A DNA stretch of 64,000 nt from Nitrospira sp. (GTDB lineage: Bacteria > Nitrospirota > Nitrospiria > Nitrospirales > Nitrospiraceae). Location: the NCBI GenBank assembly GCA_024331045.1, contig JANDJC010000001.1:1-64000 (forward strand), written 5' to 3'. Of this stretch, positions 27,354 to 36,948 are shown piece after piece. Under the pieces are notes generated by a model. It saw only the letters and a program-made list of their open reading frames with translations, was not told where the DNA came from and did no database searches. Each line of letters begins with the position of its first letter. Positions within the stretch are counted from its first letter, which is position 1. Both the position numbers and the translations under genes were made by a program.

Positions 27354-28874
27354 TTAGGCCTTGGCCCCATATCCCATTTTCTGCTTAAAGGTCGTGATAA
27401 TGTCCTTGATGCGGCTGCTGATCTTCTCATCGATCTTGTTGATCGTGATGATTTCCTTCCTCAACTCAGGATGGTGTTGTTGGATGTAGTGCAGCAAGTC
27501 CGCCTCAAACTGCTGTACTTGATCAACGGCGACATCATCGAGAAATCCGTTGACGCCGGCGAAGATCGACAGCACCTGATCGGCCACAGGCATCGGCTGA
27601 TACTGCCCCTGTTTGAGCAGTTCAACCATCCGAACCCCTCGAGCCAACTGCATCTGCGTGGCCTTGTCCAATTCGCTTCCAAACTGCGCGAAGGCGGCCA
27701 TTTCTCGATATTGAGCCAAATCGAGCCGCAGCGTCCCCGCCACTTGCTTCATCGTCTTGATTTGAGCAGCCCCTCCCACCCTGGAAACAGAAAGTCCGAC
27801 ATTAATCGCCGGCCGAACACCGGAATAAAAGAGGTCGCTGCCCAGATAGATCTGACCGTCCGTAATTGAGATCACGTTGGTCGGAATATAAGCCGATACG
27901 TCACCAGCCTGCGTTTCGATGATCGGCAAGGCGGTCAAACTTCCGCCACCCAGCTTGTCGCTCAGCTTGGCGGCCCGTTCCAGCAGTCTCGAGTGCAGGT
28001 AAAACACGTCGCCCGGATAGGCCTCGCGCCCGGGCGGTCGGCGCAGCAACAACGACAACTGCCGGTAGGCAACCGCATGTTTGGACAAATCGTCATACAC
28101 GATCAAGGCGTGCATGGCGTTGTCCCGGAAGTACTCGCCGATAGCCGCACCAGCAAACGGTGCAAGAAACTGCATCGGGGCCGGATCGCTGGCCGTAGCC
28201 GACACCACGATGCTGTAGTCCATTGCGTGATGTTCTTCCAGCGTCTTAACAACCCGAGCCACCGTCGACCGTTTTTGGCCGATGGCCACGTAAATGCAAA
28301 AGACTCCCTGCCCCCGCTGGTTGATGATGGTATCGACGGCAATGGCCGTTTTCCCAGTCTGCCGATCTCCGATGATCAGCTCGCGCTGCCCCCGTCCGAT
28401 GGGGATCATCGCATCAATGGCTTTAATGCCGGTTTGTAATGGCTCTCGTACTGATTGCCGAGTGTGCACGCCCGGCGCCACCACTTCGACACGGGAAAAT
28501 CTTTTTGCGTTGATGGGACCTTTGCCATCAATAGGCTGGCCGATCGCGTTGACGACCCGTCCCACCAACTCCTCGCCAACCGGCACTTCGGCAATACGGC
28601 CCGTGCGCTTGACCGGGTCTCCCTCCTTGATGCCGACGTCTTCGCCCATGAGCACGACGCCGACATTGTCCTCTTCGAGGTTGAGCGCAATTCCATAGAG
28701 TCCTCCCGGGAACTCCAGCATCTCTCCTGCCATCGCCCCGTCGAGTCCGTAGACCTTGGCGATGCCGTCCCCGACTTGAATGACAGACCCGGTTTCTTTG
28801 ACATCGATCTGCTTGTCGAAGCCCCGAATTTTTTCTTTGATAATGGCACTGATTTCATCGGCCTTGATTTGCAT
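27354..28874 (-). CDS. atpA: ATP synthase F1 alpha subunit
   Basis: 506 residues from the ATG at 28874 (six fewer than in the track). It starts [16 protein letters not shown], has the Walker [14 protein letters not shown], the nucleotide-binding [12 protein letters not shown]-like segment ([16 protein letters not shown]), and the arginine-finger region [10 protein letters not shown]. The non-catalytic partner of beta. Confidence 0.97.
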   Translation of the reverse strand: MQIKADEISAIIKEKIRGFDKQIDVKETGSVIQVGDGIAKVYGLDGAMAGEMLEFPGGLYGIALNLEEDNVGVVLMGEDVGIKEGDPVKRTGRIAEVPVGEELVGRVVNAIGQPIDGKGPINAKRFSRVEVVAPGVHTRQSVREPLQTGIKAIDAMIPIGRGQRELIIGDRQTGKTAIAVDTIINQRGQGVFCIYVAIGQKRSTVARVVKTLEEHHAMDYSIVVSATASDPAPMQFLAPFAGAAIGEYFRDNAMHALIVYDDLSKHAVAYRQLSLLLRRPPGREAYPGDVFYLHSRLLERAAKLSDKLGGGSLTALPIIETQAGDVSAYIPTNVISITDGQIYLGSDLFYSGVRPAINVGLSVSRVGGAAQIKTMKQVAGTLRLDLAQYREMAAFAQFGSELDKATQMQLARGVRMVELLKQGQYQPMPVADQVLSIFAGVNGFLDDVAVDQVQQFEADLLHYIQQHHPELRKEIITINKIDEKISSRIKDIITTFKQKMGYGAKA

Positions 28875-28948
28875 GGATACTCCTTCGTCCACAGAACGGG
28901 GGATGCTCGTCGGTCAGTTGCATGGGGATCGGCTCCATCGTAAGGTGG

Positions 28949-29488
28949 CTACGCCTGCGCCAACAACGACCGGATGTCTTGCAAGCGGCCCCGGACCGTA
29001 CCATCGACCTCCTTGTTCTCAATTTGGACCCTTATGCCGGCAAGCAGACTGGCATCGGTACGAAACGTCACCGCCACTTCTCGCTTCAGAGCCTCTCGCA
29101 GCTTCGCCGTCATCTGCTCCTGTTCATCAGGGGAGAGCGCTCTGGCCGACGACACCGAAACCCGTTGCACTTTTCTTGCTTGATCAACCAATCTATTGAA
29201 CGCCTCGGCAATCTCCGGCAAAAACCCGATTCGATGTTTCCTGACCAACTGCCCGAGAAAAGCCCTCCCTTCCGGCGGACAATGGAACCGACCGCTCAAT
29301 TCAGCAAGAATAACTATTTTTTCATCCGCGGCAAACGTCGGCGAGGCTAGCACGTAACGAAGGTCCGCTGACTCCTTCAGCGCTCGCCCAAGTCCGTTTA
29401 GAGTCTCCTGGGTTGCTTCGATGGTGGCTGGATCGAGGAGCTCGAAGAGCGCCCGTGCGTAACGCCGCGCAACTGCCGTTTTAATCAC
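28949..29488 (-). CDS. atpH: ATP synthase F1 delta subunit
   Basis: About 179 residues from the GTG at 29488. The track begins at a TTG at 29524, but the family start (IKTAVARRYARALFELL) fits the GTG. A helical N-terminal domain binds alpha; the C-terminal part (VSSARALSPDEQEQMTAKLREAL, GIRVQIENKEVDGTVRGRL) contacts the b subunit. It is the first gene of the F1 operon. No atpF, atpB or atpE lies upstream. Confidence 0.9.
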   Translation of the reverse strand: MIKTAVARRYARALFELLDPATIEATQETLNGLGRALKESADLRYVLASPTFAADEKIVILAELSGRFHCPPEGRAFLGQLVRKHRIGFLPEIAEAFNRLVDQARKVQRVSVSSARALSPDEQEQMTAKLREALKREVAVTFRTDASLLAGIRVQIENKEVDGTVRGRLQDIRSLLAQA

Positions 29489-29558
29489 GTTGATCCACTT
29501 GTTACTTAGCCGGACATACTTCAATCACTCGCGCGAAACGCACGACAACCGGCCGGTC

Positions 29559-29588
29559 AACCTACCATTGCCGGCGATCGGCTGTCAA
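29559..29588 (-). promoter_or_regulatory. Candidate promoter of the atpHAGDC operon
   Basis: On the minus strand TTGACA and TAGGTT are 18 bases apart, with the -10 about 70 bases upstream of the atpH GTG. The -35 is perfect and the -10 is moderate. Confidence 0.35.
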
Positions 29589-29894
29589 TCCAGCACCCCA
29601 GTACCCTCGCACCTCAGCAAACCGCCCCCCGTCCTCCCTGGCAATCACCAGCCACCAGTCAATTCCGATCCAATTCCAATGTCTCCGATCCAATTCCAAC
29701 GTCCAATCCAATGCCGATGGTCTCTTCCAATGGCTTCTTTGTCTTTTCTTCGCCCCATGACCTCTACCCCATGAGCGGGAGTGACGTGTAGAGGCCGTGA
29801 ATACCGGATTCTTTTTTTCAGCCAATTTCACCTTCTTGTTTCGGTCACCGTCATCACCTCATTCTGCGAGATGCGAAGGCCTGAGCGTGAAAGG
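29589..29894. other. Non-coding divergent region between atpH and the HEAT gene
   Basis: No gene is supported here; the minus-strand 89-codon frame in the track is low-complexity and repeat-derived. The region contains the CCAATT-rich direct repeats, and is flanked by candidate promoters for both divergent transcription units. Confidence 0.45.
29665..29699. repeat. Short direct repeat between atpH and the HEAT gene
   Basis: ccgatccaattccaa occurs twice at a 20-base period, followed by a degenerate partial copy (gtccaatccaatg). Confidence 0.75.
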
Positions 29895-29900
29895 TATAAT
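29895..29900 (+). promoter_or_regulatory. Perfect -10 element (TATAAT) upstream of the HEAT-repeat gene
   Basis: TATAAT preceded by GG, about 127 bases before the ATG at 30027. I cannot find a good -35 at the right distance, so confidence is low. Confidence 0.25.
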
Positions 29901-29955
29901 GACATTTGTGTGTGGTGGAGGACCAAATCTATCCCCCCCTCTGCCCTAATATCCC

Positions 29956-29991
29956 CGGCGCATGTGCCTCTCGCCTCGGCGCACGTGCCTC
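29956..29991 (+). promoter_or_regulatory. Pair of operator-like near-palindromes
   Basis: cggcgcatgtgcctc (29956-29970) and cggcgcacgtgcctc (29977-29991) differ at one base of 15 and are centred 21 bases apart, two helical turns. The second contains the perfect palindrome GCACGTGC. They end about 35 bases before the HEAT gene start. Confidence 0.4.
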
Positions 29992-30026
29992 AACATTCGC
30001 GATCATCGAACAGAAAGGGGGAAGCC

Positions 30027-31118
30027 ATGAACGCGTCATCACCTTCATCAACAGCAACAACGATCGCCTGTCTGCTGTCTTGCTCTTTGCTTGCGACACC
30101 GGGATGGGCCTATCGCGATTATTTCACGCCCGAGCAGAAATCCCAGTTGGCAAACATTCGAACAGTCCTCGTGGAGGTTCTCGCGCTGACGGACAAGGGT
30201 GAGGCGGATGCCGGCCCTCTTGTGCAAACCATCTCACGCCGGCTCCGCGAGATCGGATACACCGTCGTTTTGAACCGTGACGATCCCCACGATGTCGTCT
30301 TCCGTGTGAAGTGCGAACAACAGAAAACGTGGGAAGGCACGACAGCGGCTGGAGGTGATGCCGATCTCCCCGACGCTCCCTCACGGCTGTGGAAAGGGCC
30401 GGCCTGCCAATTGACCTATCTCTTGAGTGGGATGAAGATCAAATGGCAAAAGGAGGTGCGGACGGAGTTCGAGGACGCTGTCGCTGCAGCTCAAGCGGCC
30501 CATGTCGCCGATCCGGGGGCCTATGCCCTTGATCAGCTCAAGGAAGAACTGGAACGGCATGAATTCCCCCTCTTCCTAGCGGCGGAATGGGGTCAACCGG
30601 AACGTCTCCTGGCATTGCTGGACGCCCGTGACACCAGTCAGAAGAGGAAGATCCTGATCATCTCTCTGCTCGGAGAAATGCAGGCAGACGAAGCCCTCCC
30701 CAAGCTCAAGGAGGTGCTCAAAGACCGTGACCTTGCCACGCAAGCACTCGTCGCCATCGGCAATCTGGGGCGGGACAGCATCCCGCTTCTCATTAACATT
30801 TTAAACTCCTCGCCCCAGGTTGAAATTCAAGCCGCAGCGGCCAAGGGGCTTGGGCAGATCGGGGGCATCGCAGGGGACGCCTCGGTCGTTCCCCCCTTGT
30901 TGGCCAAACTGCAGGACCCTCAGACGGACTGGGTGGTGCTGACGGAGGTCGCCTGGGCGCTGGGCAAGATTCCCGACAAACGATCGATTCAACCGTTATA
31001 CGACCTAGATAGAAAACTCCAAGCCATCCGCGACCCAGACAACATGGTGCTCAAGAAGCTCAAAGAGGCGGTCTTTTGGGCGATCAAACAATGCGACACG
31101 TGGGATCAGTATAGTTAG
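30027..31118 (+). CDS. Secreted HEAT-repeat protein
   Basis: 363 residues from the ATG at 30027, with a strong ribosome binding site (AAAGGGGGAAG). A signal peptide (about 1-29, cleaved after GWA) sends it to the periplasm. A first domain (about 30-170) with an alpha/beta look (ANIRTVLVEVLALTDKG, DPHDVVFRVKCEQQK) precedes about five HEAT-type helical pairs (RKILIISLLGEMQADEALPKLKEVL, SIPLLINILNSSPQVEIQAAAAKGLGQIGG). Repeats like these bind proteins. The partner is unknown. It converges with the hybrid kinase gene. Confidence 0.7.
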   Translation: MNASSPSSTATTIACLLSCSLLATPGWAYRDYFTPEQKSQLANIRTVLVEVLALTDKGEADAGPLVQTISRRLREIGYTVVLNRDDPHDVVFRVKCEQQKTWEGTTAAGGDADLPDAPSRLWKGPACQLTYLLSGMKIKWQKEVRTEFEDAVAAAQAAHVADPGAYALDQLKEELERHEFPLFLAAEWGQPERLLALLDARDTSQKRKILIISLLGEMQADEALPKLKEVLKDRDLATQALVAIGNLGRDSIPLLINILNSSPQVEIQAAAAKGLGQIGGIAGDASVVPPLLAKLQDPQTDWVVLTEVAWALGKIPDKRSIQPLYDLDRKLQAIRDPDNMVLKKLKEAVFWAIKQCDTWDQYS

Positions 31119-31169
31119 GACGTCATCCTGACGGGGTTGCCTTCAACGAGATATGGCCGCGGAGACATG

Positions 31170-31194
31170 GCCGCGCCGATCCTCCCGGCGCGGC
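31170..31194. terminator. Bidirectional stem-loop between convergent genes
   Basis: GCCGCGCCG and CGGCGCGGC pair perfectly around the loop ATCCTCC. It lies between the stops of the HEAT gene and the hybrid kinase. AT-rich sequence follows on the plus side, but there is no long T-run. Confidence 0.45.
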
Positions 31195-31203
31195 GTATTA
31201 AAT

Positions 31204-33651
31204 TCAGAACGACTCGTCCAGCAAGCGGCGGAGTTGGGCAGCCAATTCGGTGGGCAGAAATGGTTTCTGCATAAAGAGAGTGCCCGGCGAGTTGAGAAAC
31301 ATCGGTTTGACCCGCTCCGTGTAACCGGACATAAACAGGACCTTTAAACCTGGCCACCGCTGCCGAAGCCGCTCCGCCACCATCGGCCCCGTCAAGCGAG
31401 GCATCACCACATCCGTCACAAGCACGTCGATCGGATGCGGCAGGACAGCCGCCAACCGAAGGGCCTCGTCCCCATTGGCCGCCTTGAACACCTGATAGCC
31501 GTATTCTTCGAGCGCAAGGCAGACGAGATCTCGCACCGCCTCTTGGTCTTCAACCAAGAGGACGCGCTCGCCTCCGCGCTCGGGGCTGGAGACAGCGGTG
31601 GAGGCCGTCTCCGTCTCCTCCTCCACAAAGCGCGGGAAATAGAGATCGAACGTTGTGCCCTTGCCTGGTGCACTGTCGACAAAAATCACTCCCCGGCTCT
31701 GCTTGACGATCCCATAGACGGTCGCCAACCCCAGTCCGGTTCCCTTGCCTTCTTCCTTGGTGGTAAAAAACGGCTCAAAGAGATGGGAACGTACGTCGTG
31801 ATCCATCCCGCAGCCAGTGTCCCGAACGGTCAATTGCACATAATCACCAGGCGTAAAGAGAGGGTTGGACACCGGCGTCCACGCATGCAAGACAAAATTG
31901 GCTGTCGATAGCGTCAGCTTACCGCCATCCGGCATGGCATCCCTCGCATTGACTGCCAGATTCATGACGACCTGATCAAGCTGGCCCTTGTCCACCTGAA
32001 TCGGCCAAAGGCCAGGATCAAGCTCGAGCACAACCTCGATGTCCTCACCCATCAGCCTTTTGAGGATGGAGGCGATGGCCCTGAGCGATTCATTTAAATT
32101 GACGCGCTGCGGCTTGAGCACCTGTTGACGGCTGAAGGCCAGGAGCTGCCTGGTCAGATCCGCAGCCCTGGCTCCAGCCTTGGAGATTTCATCGATCAAG
32201 TGATAGAGCGGATCCTCCCGTCTCACTCGGTCGAGCAACAGGGCGCTACAGCCATTAATGACCGTCAACAGATTGTTGAAGTCGTGGGCCACCCCTCCTC
32301 CCAGCCGGCCGATCGCTTCCATCTTTTGCGCCTGCCGAAACTGATGTTCCAACCGCTTTTGTTCCGTGATGTCGATGCAAAAAGCCATCGCCCCCGTGAC
32401 CCGCCCTTCAGAATTTCGGCGCGGCACTCCCCAGAAGCTCACCTCAACAACGGCTCCGTCCTTCCGCCGACGTCGCAACTCGACGTTTCGAACAGGAAGA
32501 CCGCCCATGATCGATTGCCAAAGATGGCGCGACTGTTCTTCATCCTTGTCACCATCAGGGATATAGGGCAACTCCCGGCCCATGACCTCTTGCTCCGTCC
32601 ATCCAAAGATGCGCGAGGCAGCGGTGTTCCAACTGACCACTTTGGCCTCTTCGTCCAGTTCGATGATCGCAAAGGGCGCTTCTTCGATCAGCGTTTGAAG
32701 CTGTGACGTCGTCTGACGCAACACCTCATTCGTCGCAAGCAACTCGCTGGTCCGTTCATTCACCCGATGTTCAAGTTGCTGATAGATTTCTTTGAGCGCC
32801 TGCTCGTGCCGTACCCGTTCAGAGATGTCTTGACCAACCACGAGCATGACAGCTCGGCCGTCGCTGCCCGGAACAACGCGCGTGCGCCCATGGACCTGGA
32901 GCGTGGTTCCGTCTTTCCGAACTTTCCGCAGCTCCCATTCGCGTTCCACGCTCGGGCTTGCCAGACAGACCTCCATCTGATTTTTCACGCTCGGGCGATC
33001 CTCCGCCACAAACACGTCCAAGATGGACCGTCCGACCAATTCGCTCACGGTATAGCCGAGCTGCTCGGCCCCGGAGCGGTTGACAGACAGGATCGTTCCC
33101 TCCCTATCCAACGTGAAATACATGATGGGGGCATCGTGGAAGAAACTCTGCAGCTTTTCCTCACTAGCCCGAAGTGCCTGTTCCGCCTGTTTAATCGAAG
33201 AAATATCCCGCACCACCGCCTGAAAACCGATCACTTCTTCGTCCCGCTGCAACAATTGCACGTTCTGGCCGACCCAGACTTCTTTCCCCGTTCGCGCAAT
33301 CAACGGCAATTCGAGATAACTGGACGGGCGGCCGCGCAGGAACTGTCGCACGTGGAACCACCAGACCTTGGCACGGTAGTCTTCCCGAATGAACTCCGCG
33401 ATGTGATGACCCAGCACCTCCACCATCGCGTAGCCCAGAATTCTGGTCACCGCAGGATTGATAAAGGTGATACGGCCGGAAAGGTTGGTGCGGCAGATGA
33501 TGTCGGAGGCTTGTTCGAGTGCAAACCGATAGTCCTCCCGATCGATGTCCAACATCAGTTCCATCTGTTGGTCGGCCTGTGGCGGGCGGGGGAAGCGGCC
33601 GCCTGTTTCGGACGGGGAGGAAGAAGAGTGGGAAAAGACGCGATCCACCAT
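31204..33651 (-). CDS. Hybrid sensor histidine kinase (PAS-PAS-PAS-HisKA-HATPase-REC)
   Basis: 815 residues with no membrane helix, so probably cytoplasmic. Three PAS domains (about 45-155, 165-285 and 320-435) each end in a PAC-like tail (VVRDISSIKQAEQ, VVGQDISERVRHE, FCIDITEQKRLEHQ). A short coiled coil (LKEIYQQLEHRVNERTSEL) joins PAS2 to PAS3. The HisKA box has the phospho-histidine in GGGVAHDFNNLL (His456). The ATPase domain has the N-box VVMNLAVNARDAM, DTGCGMD and GTGLGLATVYGIV. A C-terminal receiver (about 697-812) has Asp747 in VLVTDVVMP and Lys796. The ligand or redox signal of the PAS domains cannot be read. No cognate regulator is adjacent. Confidence 0.92.
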   Translation of the reverse strand: MVDRVFSHSSSSPSETGGRFPRPPQADQQMELMLDIDREDYRFALEQASDIICRTNLSGRITFINPAVTRILGYAMVEVLGHHIAEFIREDYRAKVWWFHVRQFLRGRPSSYLELPLIARTGKEVWVGQNVQLLQRDEEVIGFQAVVRDISSIKQAEQALRASEEKLQSFFHDAPIMYFTLDREGTILSVNRSGAEQLGYTVSELVGRSILDVFVAEDRPSVKNQMEVCLASPSVEREWELRKVRKDGTTLQVHGRTRVVPGSDGRAVMLVVGQDISERVRHEQALKEIYQQLEHRVNERTSELLATNEVLRQTTSQLQTLIEEAPFAIIELDEEAKVVSWNTAASRIFGWTEQEVMGRELPYIPDGDKDEEQSRHLWQSIMGGLPVRNVELRRRRKDGAVVEVSFWGVPRRNSEGRVTGAMAFCIDITEQKRLEHQFRQAQKMEAIGRLGGGVAHDFNNLLTVINGCSALLLDRVRREDPLYHLIDEISKAGARAADLTRQLLAFSRQQVLKPQRVNLNESLRAIASILKRLMGEDIEVVLELDPGLWPIQVDKGQLDQVVMNLAVNARDAMPDGGKLTLSTANFVLHAWTPVSNPLFTPGDYVQLTVRDTGCGMDHDVRSHLFEPFFTTKEEGKGTGLGLATVYGIVKQSRGVIFVDSAPGKGTTFDLYFPRFVEEETETASTAVSSPERGGERVLLVEDQEAVRDLVCLALEEYGYQVFKAANGDEALRLAAVLPHPIDVLVTDVVMPRLTGPMVAERLRQRWPGLKVLFMSGYTERVKPMFLNSPGTLFMQKPFLPTELAAQLRRLLDESF

Positions 33652-33889
33652 CGAGCCAGACAGGAGAGTTACGGCAACGCTCGTGTCGCCTTTACAGAGG
33701 GGCGTATCTTACTCCAAGTCTACAGGGTTTGACTAGCTACAGATATATACTTACCCTTCACTTTCTCAGAAGAAGATGGTGGGATACCGTCAAGTCCCTG
33801 CCTCCATACCGACACTCTCTGCCCCACGTGGTGGGTTTGTTCGCTTCAAAAGACGGCCGTGAGCCAACTTTGATGAGGAGAGCACCTCG

Positions 33890-35566
33890 TCAATGCTCGC
33901 TCTTGGTCATAGCCTCGACGGTCTTGAACAGCCCTTGCAGCCATCGCCGCCCCTGCCGCTTGATCGGCTCCGACATTGTCCCCTTCAGTAACTCTCCCAT
34001 GGCATCCACCGTTTCCCGTTGGATCTTACGCTGAATCCGCTCCGCAACACCGTTGAGATCCAGCCGATACGAAGGCTCTTGAAGTGTCCCCTTGATTGCA
34101 AGCGGAAGTACCACCCGACCGTCCTGCATCATCAGGTTGACGACCGACGAAACCCTTGCCAGCCGTCGGCTTAAATCAGGCGACAAGCTCAACCGTGCCG
34201 CCAAATCCAGCGTCTGATCGAAGCCGATTGTCCCGGCTGCGGTCGCTTGAACATCAGGGCTTTCCGCCAACAGCCGCTGCACGGTGATCATGCTGCCCCC
34301 CACAACGCCATCAGCTTCGAGGGTCTGAAATGCGACGGGATCGGTGACGCCGATCGAGATTCCAGCAGCATGAAGAAGGGCTCGCGTTTCACCAGGGAGA
34401 TCCACACCCCCGATCATCCCATTTTTCACGACGATCCGCCCTCCCCCCTCCAACGACTTGATGAGATCTTGCGCGGCAAACCCGCGGCCGTTGAATGTCA
34501 GGGTGACATCCGCCGTTCCACTGATCGAGACCTGAGCATCCGCGAAAGTCCTGAATGCCGTACCGAGTTGTAATCCTTCGAGGCTGACCGTTCCGTCAAA
34601 AGGCGGGGCGTCCGAACCGGCGACCACTTTGCCCCGCCCCTTCACCACACCGCCGAACATCCGACAGGAGAATGCCGTCAGTTCGACTTCCTGCCCCGTG
34701 ACTTCCACCGTCACGCTGCAATCGTTCATCGCAACCGGTTTCATGAACAGCGGGGCAAGAGGAAGCTCTGCCACATTAACGGTCGGCGCACGGAGGACGA
34801 TCGTGGCATCGTGACCGGCGACCTTTCCTGTCACAGTGACATGTGTGCCTCCCAGCCTCAATTGAAAATTGATCGCTTCGATGTCGGCTGTTTCTTTCAG
34901 CGGGCCAAACGTCCCCTCAAGGTTGAACGGCACATTGAGGGGCTGGATGACCGCCGTGAGACGAAGACGGGGGGTTTGGCCAATCCCCATTGATCGAAGC
35001 AACAGGTCAAGATCCTTTAAGGCATACTCAGTGGGACTCACGGTCGAGAGATCTCGATAGGCCAACCTGCCCCCCGAGACGGAGACCCGCTCAACCGCCA
35101 ACAGGCCCAGAATGTTCAACGGCCCCTCCAGTGAAGGAATCGGCGCCCGGGAGGGGGTCGTCGGCGCTTCTTTCCCAGATCGTCCCAGCGTCGCCACGTT
35201 CAAGACCCCACGCCGATTTTTAACGACGGTCATCACAGGATCGTGCAGCGTGATTTCTTCCACTTCAATCTTTCCCGTCAGCAACGGCAGCAGCCTCACC
35301 CCTACGTTCAAGGAGGCCACCGACACAAACGGTTTCATGCCGAATGCCGGATCGTCCAGAATGGAAAGACCCGTAACCCGCACGCCGATGGTGGGCCACA
35401 GAGCCAGACGGATGTCTTGAACCTGAATCGTTCGGTTCAGCGCACGTTCGATGACCGGCTTGTACTGATCTTGATACCGGTTCAGGTCAATGAGAACAGG
35501 CAAGGCCAACACAAGGCCGATGACCATCGCAGCGAGAATCAGCGCGCCCCCTGCAATTTTCATCAC
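33890..35566 (-). CDS. AsmA-family protein
   Basis: 558 residues. One N-terminal membrane helix (about 4-25, IAGGALILAAMVIGLVLALPVLI) is followed by the AsmA start region DLNRYQDQYKPVIERALNRTIQVQDIRLALWPTIGVRVTG. The body is beta-rich, with the C-terminal AsmA-like segment (IVVKNGMIGGVDLPGETRALLHAAG; GTIGFDQTLDLAARLSLSP). AsmA-like proteins are repetitive beta-groove proteins that carry lipids between membranes. It lies 147 bases after gdmH on the same strand; no functional link to guanidine is apparent. Confidence 0.85.
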   Translation of the reverse strand: MMKIAGGALILAAMVIGLVLALPVLIDLNRYQDQYKPVIERALNRTIQVQDIRLALWPTIGVRVTGLSILDDPAFGMKPFVSVASLNVGVRLLPLLTGKIEVEEITLHDPVMTVVKNRRGVLNVATLGRSGKEAPTTPSRAPIPSLEGPLNILGLLAVERVSVSGGRLAYRDLSTVSPTEYALKDLDLLLRSMGIGQTPRLRLTAVIQPLNVPFNLEGTFGPLKETADIEAINFQLRLGGTHVTVTGKVAGHDATIVLRAPTVNVAELPLAPLFMKPVAMNDCSVTVEVTGQEVELTAFSCRMFGGVVKGRGKVVAGSDAPPFDGTVSLEGLQLGTAFRTFADAQVSISGTADVTLTFNGRGFAAQDLIKSLEGGGRIVVKNGMIGGVDLPGETRALLHAAGISIGVTDPVAFQTLEADGVVGGSMITVQRLLAESPDVQATAAGTIGFDQTLDLAARLSLSPDLSRRLARVSSVVNLMMQDGRVVLPLAIKGTLQEPSYRLDLNGVAERIQRKIQRETVDAMGELLKGTMSEPIKRQGRRWLQGLFKTVEAMTKSEH

Positions 35567-35713
35567 GCCTCCCGAACCGTCTTAAGCACTCTAGGCAAGA
35601 GCCATCTATGAATCAACCAGCCAGAAAGGGAAGAAGCGAGCCGTCCAGGTGAGGGGCCTCCAGAGAGGCAGGCCCCTCAGTGGGCGATCCCATTGAGTGG
35701 GGAGCGATACGTG

Positions 35714-36862
35714 TCAACGTTTCTTTCGATTGCCCAGATGTCCCGATCGCACCTGACAAGCCAACACATCGCAGATGACACGGGTCGCCATCAGGCTGGT
35801 GATCTCCGCCGCATCGTAGGGCGGCGCACATTCCACGATTTCCATGCCGGCCAGCGGCTTCGCGTCGGCAATGATTTGGATGAACTTGAGCACCTCGCGA
35901 GGGAGAAAGCCTCCCGGCTCCGGCCAGCCCGTGCCTGGCACGAACGCGGCGTCCAAGCAATCGACGTCGAAACTGAGCCAGACCGCATCCACCCCATCCC
36001 ATGCGACTTCCAACGCCTGTTTGGCGGCGTTTTCGATGCCCATCTCCACACAGTCGGTTACGGTCATGATGGTCGTTTGCCGCTCCCGCCCCACTTTGAC
36101 ACCTGGTCTGGGCGCTTGCCAGCCGCCGATGCCAATCTGAACCAGATTTTTGGCTGGTACGTTGGGAATGTTCGTCGCGTGGAACCACGGCGTGGTATGC
36201 ATACGTTCATCGAGATCGGTATCCTGAGTATCGACATGCCGATCGAAGTGGAGAATGCCGAGCTTCCCCCCATTTAAATGCTGCGCGACACCGCGCACCG
36301 TGGCATAGCCCAGCGAGTGATCTCCACCCAGCACGACGGGAAAGGCCCCACTGGCAAAGATGTGGGCCACACCTTTGCTCACTTGATCGAACGTTTTTTC
36401 GATGTTGCTGGGGATCGTAAAGATATCGCCGACATCGCAAATGGAGATGGATTCCCGCAAATCCACGCCAAGTTCAAAACTATAGGTGCCATACAACGCC
36501 GAAATTTTCCTGATGCCTTGGGGACCAAAGCGGGTGCCGGACCGATAGGTCGTCCCGCCGTCAAAAGGGGCGCCAACAATGGCCACATCATACTGCCCGC
36601 ACTTACGGACATCCTCAAGATAGGGTGCTTTGATAAACGTGTTGATACCGGCGAAATGAGGAAGTTCCCCTCGGCTAAAAGTAGGGATGCGCCGATCCTT
36701 GATGGAATCGGCGCCGGGCAGGCCCAATTCCAGGCCGCGGGCAATTTCCTCCTCATGTTTGGCTGTCGGCAGTAAGGCCTCCGCCTCAACAGCGTATTTC
36801 GCCTCCGGCCCATAGTTGTCATGCAATGGAACCTTGCCTTGATACGTTCTCTTTTTCGCCAT
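35714..36862 (-). CDS. gdmH: Guanidine hydrolase (GdmH), arginase/agmatinase superfamily
   Basis: 382 residues, preceded by a good ribosome binding site (AAAGGAG). It has the extended N-terminus typical of cyanobacterial guanidinase (GLPGADSIKDRRIPTFSRGELPHFAGINTF, in two parts), absent from plain agmatinases. Metal ligands of the ureohydrolase fold are present: His182 in GGDHSLG, Asp207/His209/Asp211 in FDRHVDTQD, and Asp299/Asp301 in SFDVDCLD; GTGWPEPGG follows. GdmH is a nickel enzyme that splits guanidine into urea and ammonia. The gene follows a permease and a guanidine-I riboswitch, which strongly supports guanidine as substrate over agmatine. No nickel chaperones (GhaA/GhaB, HypA/B-like) or urease lie in the window. 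Confidence 0.9.
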   Translation of the reverse strand: MAKKRTYQGKVPLHDNYGPEAKYAVEAEALLPTAKHEEEIARGLELGLPGADSIKDRRIPTFSRGELPHFAGINTFIKAPYLEDVRKCGQYDVAIVGAPFDGGTTYRSGTRFGPQGIRKISALYGTYSFELGVDLRESISICDVGDIFTIPSNIEKTFDQVSKGVAHIFASGAFPVVLGGDHSLGYATVRGVAQHLNGGKLGILHFDRHVDTQDTDLDERMHTTPWFHATNIPNVPAKNLVQIGIGGWQAPRPGVKVGRERQTTIMTVTDCVEMGIENAAKQALEVAWDGVDAVWLSFDVDCLDAAFVPGTGWPEPGGFLPREVLKFIQIIADAKPLAGMEIVECAPPYDAAEITSLMATRVICDVLACQVRSGHLGNRKKR

Positions 36863-36948
36863 AGGTTCTCCTTTCGATGAGAATAGTAGGTGGTCTTATT
36901 GCTCGTGTTTTCTCCGATGACGAGACGGATAGCCTTTCTTTTGGTGCA

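Noticed and set aside
29562-29831. 89-aa minus-strand ORF upstream of atpH
   Set aside because: Consists largely of the translated CCAATT repeats; not atpF and no membrane helix.
32767-33732. 321-aa plus-strand frame
   Set aside because: Antisense shadow of the hybrid histidine kinase.
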